The notes beneath the pieces were generated by a model. That model did no database searches, was not told the origin of the DNA, and was given only the letters and a program-made list of their open reading frames with translations. The position numbers and the translations under genes are program-made. From contig URKI01000023.1 in NCBI GenBank assembly GCA_900548505.1, positions 1-39,619 on the forward strand: 39,619 nt of DNA, in the 5' to 3' direction. Origin of the DNA: an uncultured Oscillibacter sp. Lineage in GTDB: Bacteria; Bacillota; Clostridia; Oscillospirales; Oscillospiraceae. This document shows positions 1 to 7,463 of this stretch, in pieces. Each line of letters opens with the position of its first letter. The first letter of the stretch is position 1.

Positions 1-54
1 AGCGCCACCTTGCCAAGGTGGAGGTAGCGAGTTCGAGCCTCGTTGCCCGCTCCA
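1..54 (+). tRNA. tRNA-Gly (GCC), 3' part only
   Basis: The window opens inside a tRNA. Bases 2-20 hold an anticodon arm, stem CCACC/GGTGG around loop TTGCCAA, giving anticodon GCC (glycine). It is followed by a variable region, a T-arm with GTTCGAGCC, the acceptor 3' strand and an encoded CCA at 52-54. The acceptor 5' strand and D-arm lie to the left of the window. Confidence 0.93.
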
Positions 55-55
55 G

Positions 56-87
56 TCCGATGCCCACACGAAAGTGTGGGCATCGGA
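56..87 (+). other. Perfect 14-bp hairpin with GAAA tetraloop after tRNA-Gly
   Basis: Bases 56-69 pair perfectly with 74-87 around loop GAAA (70-73), starting one base after the tRNA CCA. No T-run follows on the plus strand (the next bases are AATCTAAAAAAAG), so it is not a classical intrinsic terminator. It may act in tRNA 3' processing or as a weak terminator. Function is inferred. Confidence 0.6.
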
Positions 88-101
88 ATCTAAAAAAAGT
101 G

Positions 102-130
102 TGGACTTTTTCGAGAAGTTCGCATATAAT
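102..130 (+). promoter_or_regulatory. Sigma-A type promoter of tRNA-Cys
   Basis: A TGGACT -35 box (102-107), a 17-bp spacer and a perfect TATAAT -10 box (125-130) lie directly before tRNA-Cys. The predicted start, about 137, is a few bases ahead of the mature 5' end at 142. Confidence 0.75.
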
Positions 131-141
131 ATAGAAAAGAC

Positions 142-216
142 GGTGACATAGCCAAGTGGTAAGGCAAGGGTCTGCAAAACCCTGATTCCCCGGTTCAAAT
201 CCGGGTGTCACCTCCA
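142..216 (+). tRNA. tRNA-Cys (GCA)
   Basis: This is a complete 75-nt cloverleaf. The acceptor 5' strand GGTGACA pairs with TGTCACC at 206-212, followed by discriminator T and an encoded CCA (214-216). The anticodon stem AGGGT/ACCCT encloses loop CTGCAAA, so the anticodon is GCA (cysteine). The T-arm GGTTCAAATCC is canonical. It has its own promoter and terminator and is transcribed separately from the upstream tRNA-Gly or as its downstream partner. Confidence 0.97.
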
Positions 217-254
217 AAAAGAAACACCAGCCGATAGGCTGGTGTTTCTTTTTT
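217..254 (+). terminator. Rho-independent terminator of tRNA-Cys
   Basis: A 12-bp stem (221-232 with 237-248) closes loop GATA, is preceded by an A-run and followed by a run of seven T. It begins right after the tRNA CCA. Confidence 0.93.
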
Positions 255-366
255 TGTTTGAAAATACCAGATTATCCGGCAAAAGAAAAACTGCTTCTGC
301 CAGGCGGCAGAGACTTTCTAACTGGCCTGCCCAGGATTCAGGAGCAAGGCAGATGCAACCGGCACA

Positions 367-395
367 TTGTTTTTCCCTTTAAAAAGGCATATAGT
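367..395 (+). promoter_or_regulatory. Possible promoter of the membrane protein gene at 453
   Basis: TTGTTT (367-372), a 17-bp spacer and TATAGT (390-395) lie about 50 bases before the ATG at 453. The -10 box is good and the -35 box weak. The rest of 259-366 shows no gene or structure. Confidence 0.45.
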
Positions 396-452
396 TTAAA
401 TTGGAAAATCTTGCTGTATTTTAGCATACGCATGGGAAAGGGAGGACGTTTT

Positions 453-2036
453 ATGGAAAAGAATGCGTTGAAAGAGCGAGGCCGGGGCGTGCCCCGGCAG
501 GGCGGGATGCTGAAAGCATCGGCCATCCTTCTGATGGCGGGACCGGTGGTCAATCAGCTGCTGGCCTTGTTGATGGAGGATTACTATATCCAGATCCCTT
601 ACTTTTGGGTTCTGCTGACGATTGTAGGCGGTGTTCTGCTTTTGACAGCCAAGGGCAAAAAGGCAAACTGGATGATCGGCGGCGCGCTGGCGCTGCTGGG
701 TGCTGCTACGGTGACCTACCAGGCGGTACTGCTGGTGCCTCTGGCGGCCTGGGTGATCTCGGTACAGGGCGTATCCTGGAACATGATCCCGGCATTTTTG
801 CCGGACCGATTCCGGATGCCGCTTTTGAATCTGGTGGCCACGGTACTGGCGGTGCTGGGCGGCATCCTGTGTCTGCAGAATATCCGCTCCCTTCCCATCC
901 GGCTGCTTCCCATGGCTCTGGCGGCGGTTGGAGCGATCCTGCTGTGCGGCAATGTGGAGGCGGAGACGTTTATGCCCGCTTCGCCGGAGGAACGGGCACA
1001 GATGGTGCCGGACGTGCGCTACCGCTCCGTCCCCGCTGCCGGCGGCCTGTGCCTGGCAGGCGCGCTGCTGGTGCTGGCGGACGGCCTGATGGAGATCGTC
1101 GATCTTTTTATGATGATGGGCTCGTTTGAAGTGTCCCTGCTGCGGCTGCTCTGGCCGCTGCTGGTAGCGGCGGCGGGCGTGCTGCTGGTGCGCGGCGACC
1201 GGGACAAGCATATCCTGCCGGCTTCTGTGCTGCTGCTGATCTGTCAGCTTCGGACGCTGCTCGTGCTGCGGCAGATGGCTTTGTATTCTGACAGTGAACT
1301 GGGCAGCCAGACTCCCATGGCAGCGCTGCTGTTTGCAGCGGAGCTGATGATGCTGCTGGGAGCTGTGGGATTTACCTGGAACCGCCCGGTGGGAAAGCGG
1401 ACGGTTCCGCTGATCAGTGCCATCGCCGCGGCTCTGGCTGCTGCCAACGGGATCTGGGCGGAAGCCATTCAGATTGGCATTCTCGTGGAATATTTCCAGG
1501 CGGGCGGTCAGGGGAACCCGAGCCTCTTTAAAAACCTGATCACGGCGATCCTGCTGCCCCTGGGACTGCTCCTGGTGAACCTGGCCATGGAGGGCCGGGA
1601 GGCGCCGCCTAAGGCCTGGAAGGTGGACGGCGACAAGTACCGCCGGGGCTTTTCCAGCTTTGTCCACGGCTTTTACAGTGATGTGGGCGGCAAGATCCAG
1701 CTGGTGGCCAAGATCTGCGGACTGATCTATCTGATCGTAGGATTGCTGGGCGTGGTAGTGATGGCGCTGAGCGTGGTGCTTTTGCTGCTGCAGCTGTTCG
1801 GATTGATCCCGCCTTACTTCAGCGCCGTATCGCTGCTCCTCAGCGGTCTGATCGCGGTGGTGAGTTCCCTGATCCTGGCGGCGGGCACCTGGCCCCTGTT
1901 TGCCTTTGGCCAGATCACTGCGGACGTGCACGCCATCCGCAAGGAGGGCGTGGCCTCTAAAACCGAGGGCACGGCTGTGTCGGTGTCTGATCGCAGCGCG
2001 GACCCTGCCAACCCCGACGAGCTGCCGGAGCTTTGA
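453..2036 (+). CDS. Polytopic membrane protein of unknown function
   Basis: This 527-residue protein is not recognised as any named family. It consists almost entirely of hydrophobic segments, about twelve by eye, joined by short loops. A short basic N-terminus (residues 1-18) precedes them, one longer polar loop sits near residues 180-200, and a polar acidic tail of about 35 residues ends the chain. The start is ATG 453 because GGGAGG lies 8 bases upstream; the open frame extends further left without a ribosome site. It stops 13 bases before the zinc-ribbon repeat protein gene at 2050, so the two are surely co-transcribed and the products probably act together at the membrane. No transporter signature motif, nucleotide-binding motif or catalytic motif is visible. 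A transporter or a sensor/scaffold are both possible. Confidence 0.8.
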   Translation: MEKNALKERGRGVPRQGGMLKASAILLMAGPVVNQLLALLMEDYYIQIPYFWVLLTIVGGVLLLTAKGKKANWMIGGALALLGAATVTYQAVLLVPLAAWVISVQGVSWNMIPAFLPDRFRMPLLNLVATVLAVLGGILCLQNIRSLPIRLLPMALAAVGAILLCGNVEAETFMPASPEERAQMVPDVRYRSVPAAGGLCLAGALLVLADGLMEIVDLFMMMGSFEVSLLRLLWPLLVAAAGVLLVRGDRDKHILPASVLLLICQLRTLLVLRQMALYSDSELGSQTPMAALLFAAELMMLLGAVGFTWNRPVGKRTVPLISAIAAALAAANGIWAEAIQIGILVEYFQAGGQGNPSLFKNLITAILLPLGLLLVNLAMEGREAPPKAWKVDGDKYRRGFSSFVHGFYSDVGGKIQLVAKICGLIYLIVGLLGVVVMALSVVLLLLQLFGLIPPYFSAVSLLLSGLIAVVSSLILAAGTWPLFAFGQITADVHAIRKEGVASKTEGTAVSVSDRSADPANPDELPEL

Positions 2037-2049
2037 TGGGAGGGGCACC

Positions 2050-4509
2050 ATGACTGATCGCTATATCCGGCGCTTTGCGTTGCCGCCGCGGCTGTATACA
2101 GACGGCGCGCCGGTGGTGCTGGCAGCCGGCGTACTGCTGGAGGACACCAGGTCGCCCCGGCTGGTGGCCCAGCTGAAGTGGAAAAGCGTTGACCCACGTA
2201 CGGTTACCGCGCTGACGGTATCGGTCCGCTGCCCGGACGCAGGCGGGATGGACACGGCCTTTAAATACCAGGATTTGCAGGCGGTCCGGGGCCAGGCATT
2301 CGGACAGTATACGGCTGTGGTGCTGCCCTGGAGCGATGCCCAAAGCATGGAGGTCCGGGCGGTATCTGTCATGTTTGGGGACGGAACGGTCTGGACCGCG
2401 CCGGAGGACGCCCGGTGGGAGAGCCTGCCGGCCTTTACTGCTTTGGATGAAGCGGTGGGGGATGCGTCGCTGCTGGCGCTGAGCCGGGGACTCCCCAGGA
2501 GCCGGTATGCCTATTGGAGCGGCCAGGGCCTTTGGTACTGCGCCTGCGGCGGCGTGAACCGCGACGAGGAGACAACGTGTCATCGCTGTGGCTGCCAGAG
2601 GGAGACTGCCACGCGTCTGGCCACCGCCGCGGGCCTTACGGCGGTGCGTCAGGCACAGCTGGACGAGGCGGCCCGTCAGGCCCAGGAACGGGCCCAACGG
2701 GCAGAAGAGGCCCGGCAGCAGGCACAAGCGCGCCGGGAGGCGGCCCGGCAGCGGATGGAGGAAGTCCGCGCCCGGCTCCACACGGAAAAGACGGCGCCTG
2801 TCGCTGGAGCGGAAGCTGCTGCCTCCGGTCAGACTGACGGACAGGCGGCAAAGCCCGGCGCAGGGAAAAAACGCGGCAAGATGGCGGCGGTCCTTGCCGT
2901 CGCGGTGGTGGTCATCGCGGCCGCTGCGTTCCTGCTGCCTAAACTGGGCGGCGGCAGTCTCCCCGGCATTGGCGCGGAGGAGCTGCATGTGACCGCCCCC
3001 GGCGACGGAGAGACGGTGACCTTTACCGTGGAAGAGAACGACGAGGGCGTGTGCATCGTCACGCCGGAGCTGGTGCAAGCCCAGTTCCCCCAGGCGGAGT
3101 ACTTCAACCTGGAGGGCGTTCCCAACATGGGCGGAGACATCGACACCTACCTCATCGACAGCTTCCAGATGGCCCAGCTGGTCACCAGCCGGGGCCAGCA
3201 GGGCTCCCAGGGGGAGTGGGGCAGCTTTAATGCCAACGTTGATCCGGACAGTCCGCTGTGCCTGCTGCTCTTTGACAGCAACACCCACCTGATGGGCCAT
3301 GCCGTAGGCGTGCCGGAAAAGGCGGGCAGCGGAACGTGGCAGCTGCAGGTGACTTTCTGCGACTACGACTTCACGGCCCTTTATGAAGAGCAGACGGCCC
3401 TGTTCGACGCCCAGCGGGACGAGACCTTTGCAAACTACATCGCCCCGGAGGACATCGAGGACTCCGGTGCCAAATACTTCCTCACCGGATACAATACCGG
3501 CCGGGGCCCCACGCTGCTGCCCGGCGATTCCCAGGCATATCACCTGTGGGCGGAGTACACATCCCCGTATGTGGAAAAGTACAGCCGGGAAATGGACCGG
3601 CTCCATTTCCGGCTCCCCCGGGATGACCGGTGGCGCTGCTTTTTGCTGCTGGACGGCGACCATCAGCTGCTGGGCTACACCATGATGGACTCCACCGGCA
3701 GCGGTGGGCAGGTCAGTGGGGACGGCGATATCACCCCCACCGGCTCCGTGGAGCTGATCCTGGAGGAAAAGAGCGACGGAAACTGTGAGATCACGGAGGA
3801 GCTGCTGCGCCAGGTGGTGCCGGAGACGTCCTTTTTTACCTTTGAGGGCTACGTGCCGGACCTGGGCGGCGATGTAAAGGCATATGTGACTGACAGCCTC
3901 CACATGGCCTGGCTGGTGACCTCCGGCGGTACGGCAAACGGCGGGTACCTGTCCGCCACCTGGAATCTCTCGGAGGACCATATCTTCACGCTGCTACTCT
4001 ACCGGGATCTGACCACCCTGTGCGGCTACTTTATTGGCGCCCCGGAGGACCTGGGCGGCGGGAAGTGGCGCATGGAGATCACCCTGTGCGACTACGATTT
4101 CACCGACCTTTATGCACAGCAGTCCGCGGGCTACACGGTCTCACCCCAGCTGCCGGAGATCTCCCAGTACGACCTGGCCTCCTGCCGCGCGGCCTTTTAC
4201 ATCGAGCCGGTTTCCCAGCTCTCCGGCAGCGACGACTTCACCAACCGGGTGCGGCTCCAGAGCCTGTGGAGCCGGGCCACCTCGCCCTACATCAGCCGGT
4301 TCTGCGCGCCCATCTCCGATTTGCCCAACAGCGCCCGGTACGCCGCGGCAGAGTGGCCCCGGGTCTATCTGCTGCTGGACGACACCATGCAGTACATGGG
4401 CTATGTGACCGTTACGGACGGGGAGCGGGTAAAGGATCTGGAATTTCCCCGCCCCTCCGGCGTCCGCACCGGCGCGTCGCTGGACCTGACGGCGGACGGA
4501 GAGTACTGA
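2050..4509 (+). CDS. Zinc-ribbon, coiled-coil, single-TM protein with large extracytoplasmic repeats; cut by in-frame TGA
   Basis: The 819-residue product is not a named family. Residues 1-150 form a beta-rich cytosolic domain. C164, C166, C177 and C180 form a zinc ribbon of the WYCACG...CHRCGC kind. Residues about 190-262 are a charged Gln/Glu/Arg/Ala coiled coil. Basic KKRGK precedes a single TM segment at about 278-298, so the rest should be outside. Two ~240-residue repeats follow; each has a first Cys (C335, C579), a DxGGD motif, and a CDYDF motif 101-102 residues later (C437, C680). A third repeat begins near residue 811 but meets TGA at codon 820, exactly where the Cys should be. The remaining third repeat is open in the same frame (4513-5148). 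GGGAGGGG precedes ATG 2050, and the gene is 13 bases after the membrane protein. Confidence 0.82.
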   Translation: MTDRYIRRFALPPRLYTDGAPVVLAAGVLLEDTRSPRLVAQLKWKSVDPRTVTALTVSVRCPDAGGMDTAFKYQDLQAVRGQAFGQYTAVVLPWSDAQSMEVRAVSVMFGDGTVWTAPEDARWESLPAFTALDEAVGDASLLALSRGLPRSRYAYWSGQGLWYCACGGVNRDEETTCHRCGCQRETATRLATAAGLTAVRQAQLDEAARQAQERAQRAEEARQQAQARREAARQRMEEVRARLHTEKTAPVAGAEAAASGQTDGQAAKPGAGKKRGKMAAVLAVAVVVIAAAAFLLPKLGGGSLPGIGAEELHVTAPGDGETVTFTVEENDEGVCIVTPELVQAQFPQAEYFNLEGVPNMGGDIDTYLIDSFQMAQLVTSRGQQGSQGEWGSFNANVDPDSPLCLLLFDSNTHLMGHAVGVPEKAGSGTWQLQVTFCDYDFTALYEEQTALFDAQRDETFANYIAPEDIEDSGAKYFLTGYNTGRGPTLLPGDSQAYHLWAEYTSPYVEKYSREMDRLHFRLPRDDRWRCFLLLDGDHQLLGYTMMDSTGSGGQVSGDGDITPTGSVELILEEKSDGNCEITEELLRQVVPETSFFTFEGYVPDLGGDVKAYVTDSLHMAWLVTSGGTANGGYLSATWNLSEDHIFTLLLYRDLTTLCGYFIGAPEDLGGGKWRMEITLCDYDFTDLYAQQSAGYTVSPQLPEISQYDLASCRAAFYIEPVSQLSGSDDFTNRVRLQSLWSRATSPYISRFCAPISDLPNSARYAAAEWPRVYLLLDDTMQYMGYVTVTDGERVKDLEFPRPSGVRTGASLDLTADGEY

Positions 4510-4512
4510 ACC

Positions 4513-5148
4513 GTGACGCTGGAGCAGGTGCAGCAGGTGGTGCCCCAGGCCAAGTTCATGGAGTTTCGGGGAAGCCCTGACCTGGGCAGCGTGGAGGAGT
4601 ATCTGAAAGTCAGCGACCAGGTGTCCTGGCTGGTGGCCTCTGACGGAGAGCGGTCCATGAATCAGACCTCCGGGCGGTTTTCCATTCAGGGTGGCCGGGC
4701 TCCCTTCCGGGTGCTGCTTTTGTATAGTGACGAGACCACCCTGTGCGGCTATTCTTTCGGCCAGCCCCTCTATATGGGCGGGGACAGCTGGCGCATGGAG
4801 ATCACGCTTTGCGACTACGACTTCTCCGGGTTTTATGAGCAGCAGAAAAACGACTTCTCCCAGGCGACGCTGCCGGAGTACATTGCCCCGGAGCAGGTGG
4901 AGCGCAGCGGTGCGGTGTGGTGCATCGATAACTTCTATTTAAACAACAATGATGACTTCTGCCAGGCGGTGCAGCAATACGGCCTTTGGAGCCGGGAGCA
5001 GTCCGTGGGGAAGGAGCGGTTCTGCAAGCCGGTGGAGGATCTGGATGTGCTGATACCGTCGGAGCGCTCCGACGGAAAGACCACCTATGCCTATGTGCTG
5101 CTGGATAAGCAGTATGACATAGTGGGCTACACCATTCTGACCAACTGA
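4513..5148 (+). CDS. Third extracytoplasmic repeat, detached from the upstream gene by one TGA
   Basis: This 211-codon frame continues the 2050 gene in the same phase after its TGA at 4507-4509. It matches repeats 1 and 2 along its whole length: a QQVVPQ segment, a GSPDLG counterpart of the DLGGD motif, TTLCGYSFG, MEITLCDYDF, YIAPEQVERSG, and a closing VLLDKQYDIVGYT strand. It has no signal peptide or TM segment, so as a separate product it would stay in the cytosol, unlike its siblings. A GTG at 4513 with GGAGAG nine bases upstream could allow re-initiation. More likely the 2050-5148 region is one 1032-residue protein damaged by a recent nonsense change, or read through. Absence of any other stop or frameshift argues the break is recent or functional. 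It ends at a strong terminator. Confidence 0.65.
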   Translation: MTLEQVQQVVPQAKFMEFRGSPDLGSVEEYLKVSDQVSWLVASDGERSMNQTSGRFSIQGGRAPFRVLLLYSDETTLCGYSFGQPLYMGGDSWRMEITLCDYDFSGFYEQQKNDFSQATLPEYIAPEQVERSGAVWCIDNFYLNNNDDFCQAVQQYGLWSREQSVGKERFCKPVEDLDVLIPSERSDGKTTYAYVLLDKQYDIVGYTILTN

Positions 5149-5182
5149 AAAAATGCCCGGGCCTCATAGGCCCGGGCATTTT
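5147..5182 (+). terminator. Bidirectional intrinsic terminator
   Basis: An A-run, then a GC-rich perfect stem ATGCCCGGGCCT/AGGCCCGGGCAT with loop CAT (5165-5167), then a T-run. It fills the 43 bases between the convergent genes ending at 5148 (+) and 5192 (-) and has U-tracts for both directions. Confidence 0.93.
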
Positions 5183-5191
5183 CTATGCAGA

Positions 5192-6151
5192 TCAAAGCGT
5201 ACCGTCCTTGGGGGCGTCATGGTCGGATGCATGGTCCTTTCGCCTCAGGGAGGGAAGTCGGACACCCCGCTTCTTCAAACGGCGCACCACCACGATGGCC
5301 GCCACGGCCAGGATCACCAGCCACACCCAGCTGTATACCAGCGCCACCAGCAGGTCCTCTGCGGCGGTAAGGAAGCTGCGGCACCCGGAGGTGAATGCGG
5401 CGGCCAGCCGTCCGCCCAGGGTGGCGGTGGGCTCTTCCACGTTGGAGAGCTTGCCCACCTCCTGCAGGGAGATGTTGACGGTGGCGTAGTCCACCTGGGT
5501 GTCATAGTGCTGCAGTGTGCCGGAGAGGCTGTCGATCATCTGCTCCGTCTCGGAGATGGCGGACTCGATGGTGATGATATCCTCCATCTTCTCCGCCTGA
5601 GCCAGCAGGCTCTGGAGCCGCTCCAGCTTGATCTGCTGGGTCTCCAGCCGCCCGGCGGTGTCGTAATAGGCCTCGGTCACATCGTCCACGTACTCCTGGG
5701 TGTAGAGCAGGTGGCACAGCTCCCCCGCCTGGGTGAGAAAATCCCGGTACTTTTCCACCGGCACCCGCACGGTCAGGTCCGCGTAACGGTAGGAGCTGGA
5801 TTGATTGCTGACGGACGAAGACGACACCCAGCCGCCGCTGCTGTCCACCAACTCCGTCAGGGAGGAGACGGCTTCGTCAAAGCCGGTGGTCTCCAGCTGC
5901 AGCGTGGCAGTGTAGATGCGCTTGGAGCCCTGCACCGCGCTGCTCGTTTCCCCGCTGCCCTCTGCGGCGGGCATCATGCTGCCGTTGCCGGTGCCGTAAT
6001 CTGCCGCTGCGTCCATACTGTAGCTTTCCGCCGGGGCTTCTGCCACGGCTGTCTCCTCCGGCATGGAGGCGGCGGACTTGCTGCCGCAGCCACTGAGCAG
6101 CCCCACGGCCAGCACCAGAACGAGCCCCCAGACAAAACCCTTCTTTTTCAT
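5192..6151 (-). CDS. DUF4349-type membrane-anchored lipoprotein
   Basis: This 319-residue protein starts with a lipoprotein signal peptide: MKKKG, a hydrophobic stretch, then the lipobox LLSGC, with the acylated Cys near residue 22. A Ser/Ala/Glu-rich linker follows to about residue 75. The main domain (about 78-245) has the DUF4349 pattern: IYTATLQLET, a DSSGGWV turn, SYRYADLTVRVP, a helical RLETQQIKLERLQSLL section, and ESAISETEQMIDSL with TVNISL. A C-terminal TM helix (about 268-292) and a basic cytosolic tail end the protein. The domain is expected outside the membrane, tethered at both ends. Biochemical function of this family is not established. AAGGAGG precedes the ATG. The gene is monocistronic and divergent from the FMN dehydrogenase gene at 6342. 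Confidence 0.88.
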   Translation of the reverse strand: MKKKGFVWGLVLVLAVGLLSGCGSKSAASMPEETAVAEAPAESYSMDAAADYGTGNGSMMPAAEGSGETSSAVQGSKRIYTATLQLETTGFDEAVSSLTELVDSSGGWVSSSSVSNQSSSYRYADLTVRVPVEKYRDFLTQAGELCHLLYTQEYVDDVTEAYYDTAGRLETQQIKLERLQSLLAQAEKMEDIITIESAISETEQMIDSLSGTLQHYDTQVDYATVNISLQEVGKLSNVEEPTATLGGRLAAAFTSGCRSFLTAAEDLLVALVYSWVWLVILAVAAIVVVRRLKKRGVRLPSLRRKDHASDHDAPKDGTL

Positions 6152-6260
6152 GGTGAATCCTCCTTTTTATGGTGTGGAAAGACCCTTTCAACAGTAGAGA
6201 CGGGAATGGTGGAAAATGGTTCCGTCCGTTGGCGGCGCGGACAAACTTTTTTGGAAGCGG

Positions 6261-6289
6261 TTGCCTTTTTCCATGGTTCGCAGTACAAT
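6261..6289 (+). promoter_or_regulatory. Promoter of the alpha-hydroxy-acid dehydrogenase gene
   Basis: TTGCCT (6261-6266), a 17-bp spacer and TACAAT (6284-6289) place the start near 6296, about 45 bases before the ATG at 6342. The remaining divergent region 6152-6260 shows no further structure. Confidence 0.65.
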
Positions 6290-6341
6290 GAGAACGCAAA
6301 TGTTACCTCATAGGGGAATACATCATTTGGAGGAGATCGTC

Positions 6342-7361
6342 ATGACATACAAAGAAGTACTCGATCAGGCCCGCACCTGCATGGGCCCCTACTGCAAGTC
6401 CTGCCCCACCTGCAACGGTCTGGCCTGCAAGAATACCGTGCCCGGCCCCGGCGCCAAGGGCATCGGCACCGGCTTCATCCGTAACTATCAGAAGTGGCAG
6501 GAGCTGTGTGTGAACATGGACACCATCTGCGAGAATAAGCCGGTGGACACCTCCTTCACTCTGTTCGGTCAGAAAGTGGACATCCCCGTGTTCGCAGCTC
6601 CTGTGGGCGCCGTCACCAAGCACTACGGTGACAAGTACGATGACCTGCAGTACAACGACATCCTGGTGCCCGCCTGCGCGGAGGCCGGCATCGCCGCCTT
6701 CACCGGTGACGGCACCGATCCCGCCGTTATGGAGGGCACGGCCAAGGCCCTCATCAAGACCCACGGATGCGGCGTGCCCACCATCAAGCCCTGGAACATG
6801 GAGACCGTGAAGGAAAAGCTGGATCTGGTCAAGACCGCCGATCCCTTCGCCATTGCCATGGACATCGACGCTGCGGGCCTGCCCTTCCTGCAGAACATGA
6901 CCCCGCCCGCCGGCAGCAAGACCGTGGACGAGCTCAAGCAGATCGTGGCCTGGGCGGAGAAGCCCTTCATCCTCAAGGGCATCATGACCGTTGCCGGTGC
7001 CAAGAAGGCTCTGGAGGCCGGCGCCAGCGCCATCGTGGTGTCCAACCACGGCGGCCGCGTACTGGATCAGTGCCCTGCCACCGCTGAGGTGCTGCCCGCC
7101 ATCGTGGACGCTGTGGGCGACAAGATGACCATTCTGGTGGACGGCGGCATCCGTACCGGTATGGACGTGTTCAAGGCTCTGGCTCTGGGCGCCGACGCGG
7201 TGCTCATTGCCCGTCCCTTCGTGAACATGGTCTACGGCGGCGGCGCTGAGGGCGTGAAGATCTATGTAGAAAAGCTCAAGGCCGAGCTGGCCGACACCAT
7301 GGCCATGTGCGGTGCCCACTGCCTGGCGGACATCAACCGCTCCATGATCTACGGCTACTGA
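6342..7361 (+). CDS. FMN-dependent alpha-hydroxy-acid oxidizing protein (lactate/glycolate oxidase family)
   Basis: This 339-residue protein belongs to the FMN-binding (beta/alpha)8 alpha-hydroxy-acid oxidase/dehydrogenase family, which oxidises 2-hydroxy acids such as lactate to keto acids. The barrel shows FAAPVGA early, LKGIMT with the FMN-contacting Lys, SNHGGRVLD with catalytic His236 and substrate Arg239, then ILVDGGIRTG and ADAVLIARP for phosphate binding. It is slightly shorter than the usual 350-370 residues. The N-terminus is odd: Cys13, 18, 21, 24 and 29 (CX4CX2CX2CX4C) replace the usual Tyr-containing start, and could hold an Fe-S cluster or zinc, letting electrons leave to a carrier instead of oxygen. 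That is inference. GGAGGAG lies before the ATG. The gene is monocistronic, with its own promoter and terminator. Confidence 0.9.
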   Translation: MTYKEVLDQARTCMGPYCKSCPTCNGLACKNTVPGPGAKGIGTGFIRNYQKWQELCVNMDTICENKPVDTSFTLFGQKVDIPVFAAPVGAVTKHYGDKYDDLQYNDILVPACAEAGIAAFTGDGTDPAVMEGTAKALIKTHGCGVPTIKPWNMETVKEKLDLVKTADPFAIAMDIDAAGLPFLQNMTPPAGSKTVDELKQIVAWAEKPFILKGIMTVAGAKKALEAGASAIVVSNHGGRVLDQCPATAEVLPAIVDAVGDKMTILVDGGIRTGMDVFKALALGADAVLIARPFVNMVYGGGAEGVKIYVEKLKAELADTMAMCGAHCLADINRSMIYGY

Positions 7362-7379
7362 TAAAATCTCCGTTTAACA

Positions 7380-7417
7380 GAAAAACCGCCCTGCGCCTTT
7401 CGGCGCAGGGCGGTTTT
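7380..7417 (+). terminator. Intrinsic terminator, probably bidirectional
   Basis: A-run, stem CCGCCCTGCGCC/GGCGCAGGGCGG with loop TTTC (7397-7400), then TTTTT. It lies 18 bases after the dehydrogenase stop and also faces the end of the minus-strand symporter gene at 7464. Confidence 0.94.
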
Positions 7418-7463
7418 TGCGCAAAAAGGCGGGGCCACATGAGCGGCCCCGCTAAATTGGATC

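Noticed and set aside
56..87. Intrinsic terminator after tRNA-Gly
   Set aside because: The perfect stem is not followed by a T-run in either direction, so it is listed only as a hairpin.
396..2051. A 551-codon minus-strand frame opposite the membrane protein gene
   Set aside because: Its translation is Gln/His/Arg-rich with no domain, the typical shadow of a Leu/Ala-rich membrane protein in high-GC DNA.
4507..4570. A selenocysteine insertion element (SECIS) downstream of the TGA
   Set aside because: The 60 bases after the TGA offer only a 4-bp CTGG/CCAG pairing with a large loop and no clear bulged hairpin; no Sec machinery gene is in the window. Nonsense mutation or read-through is favoured.
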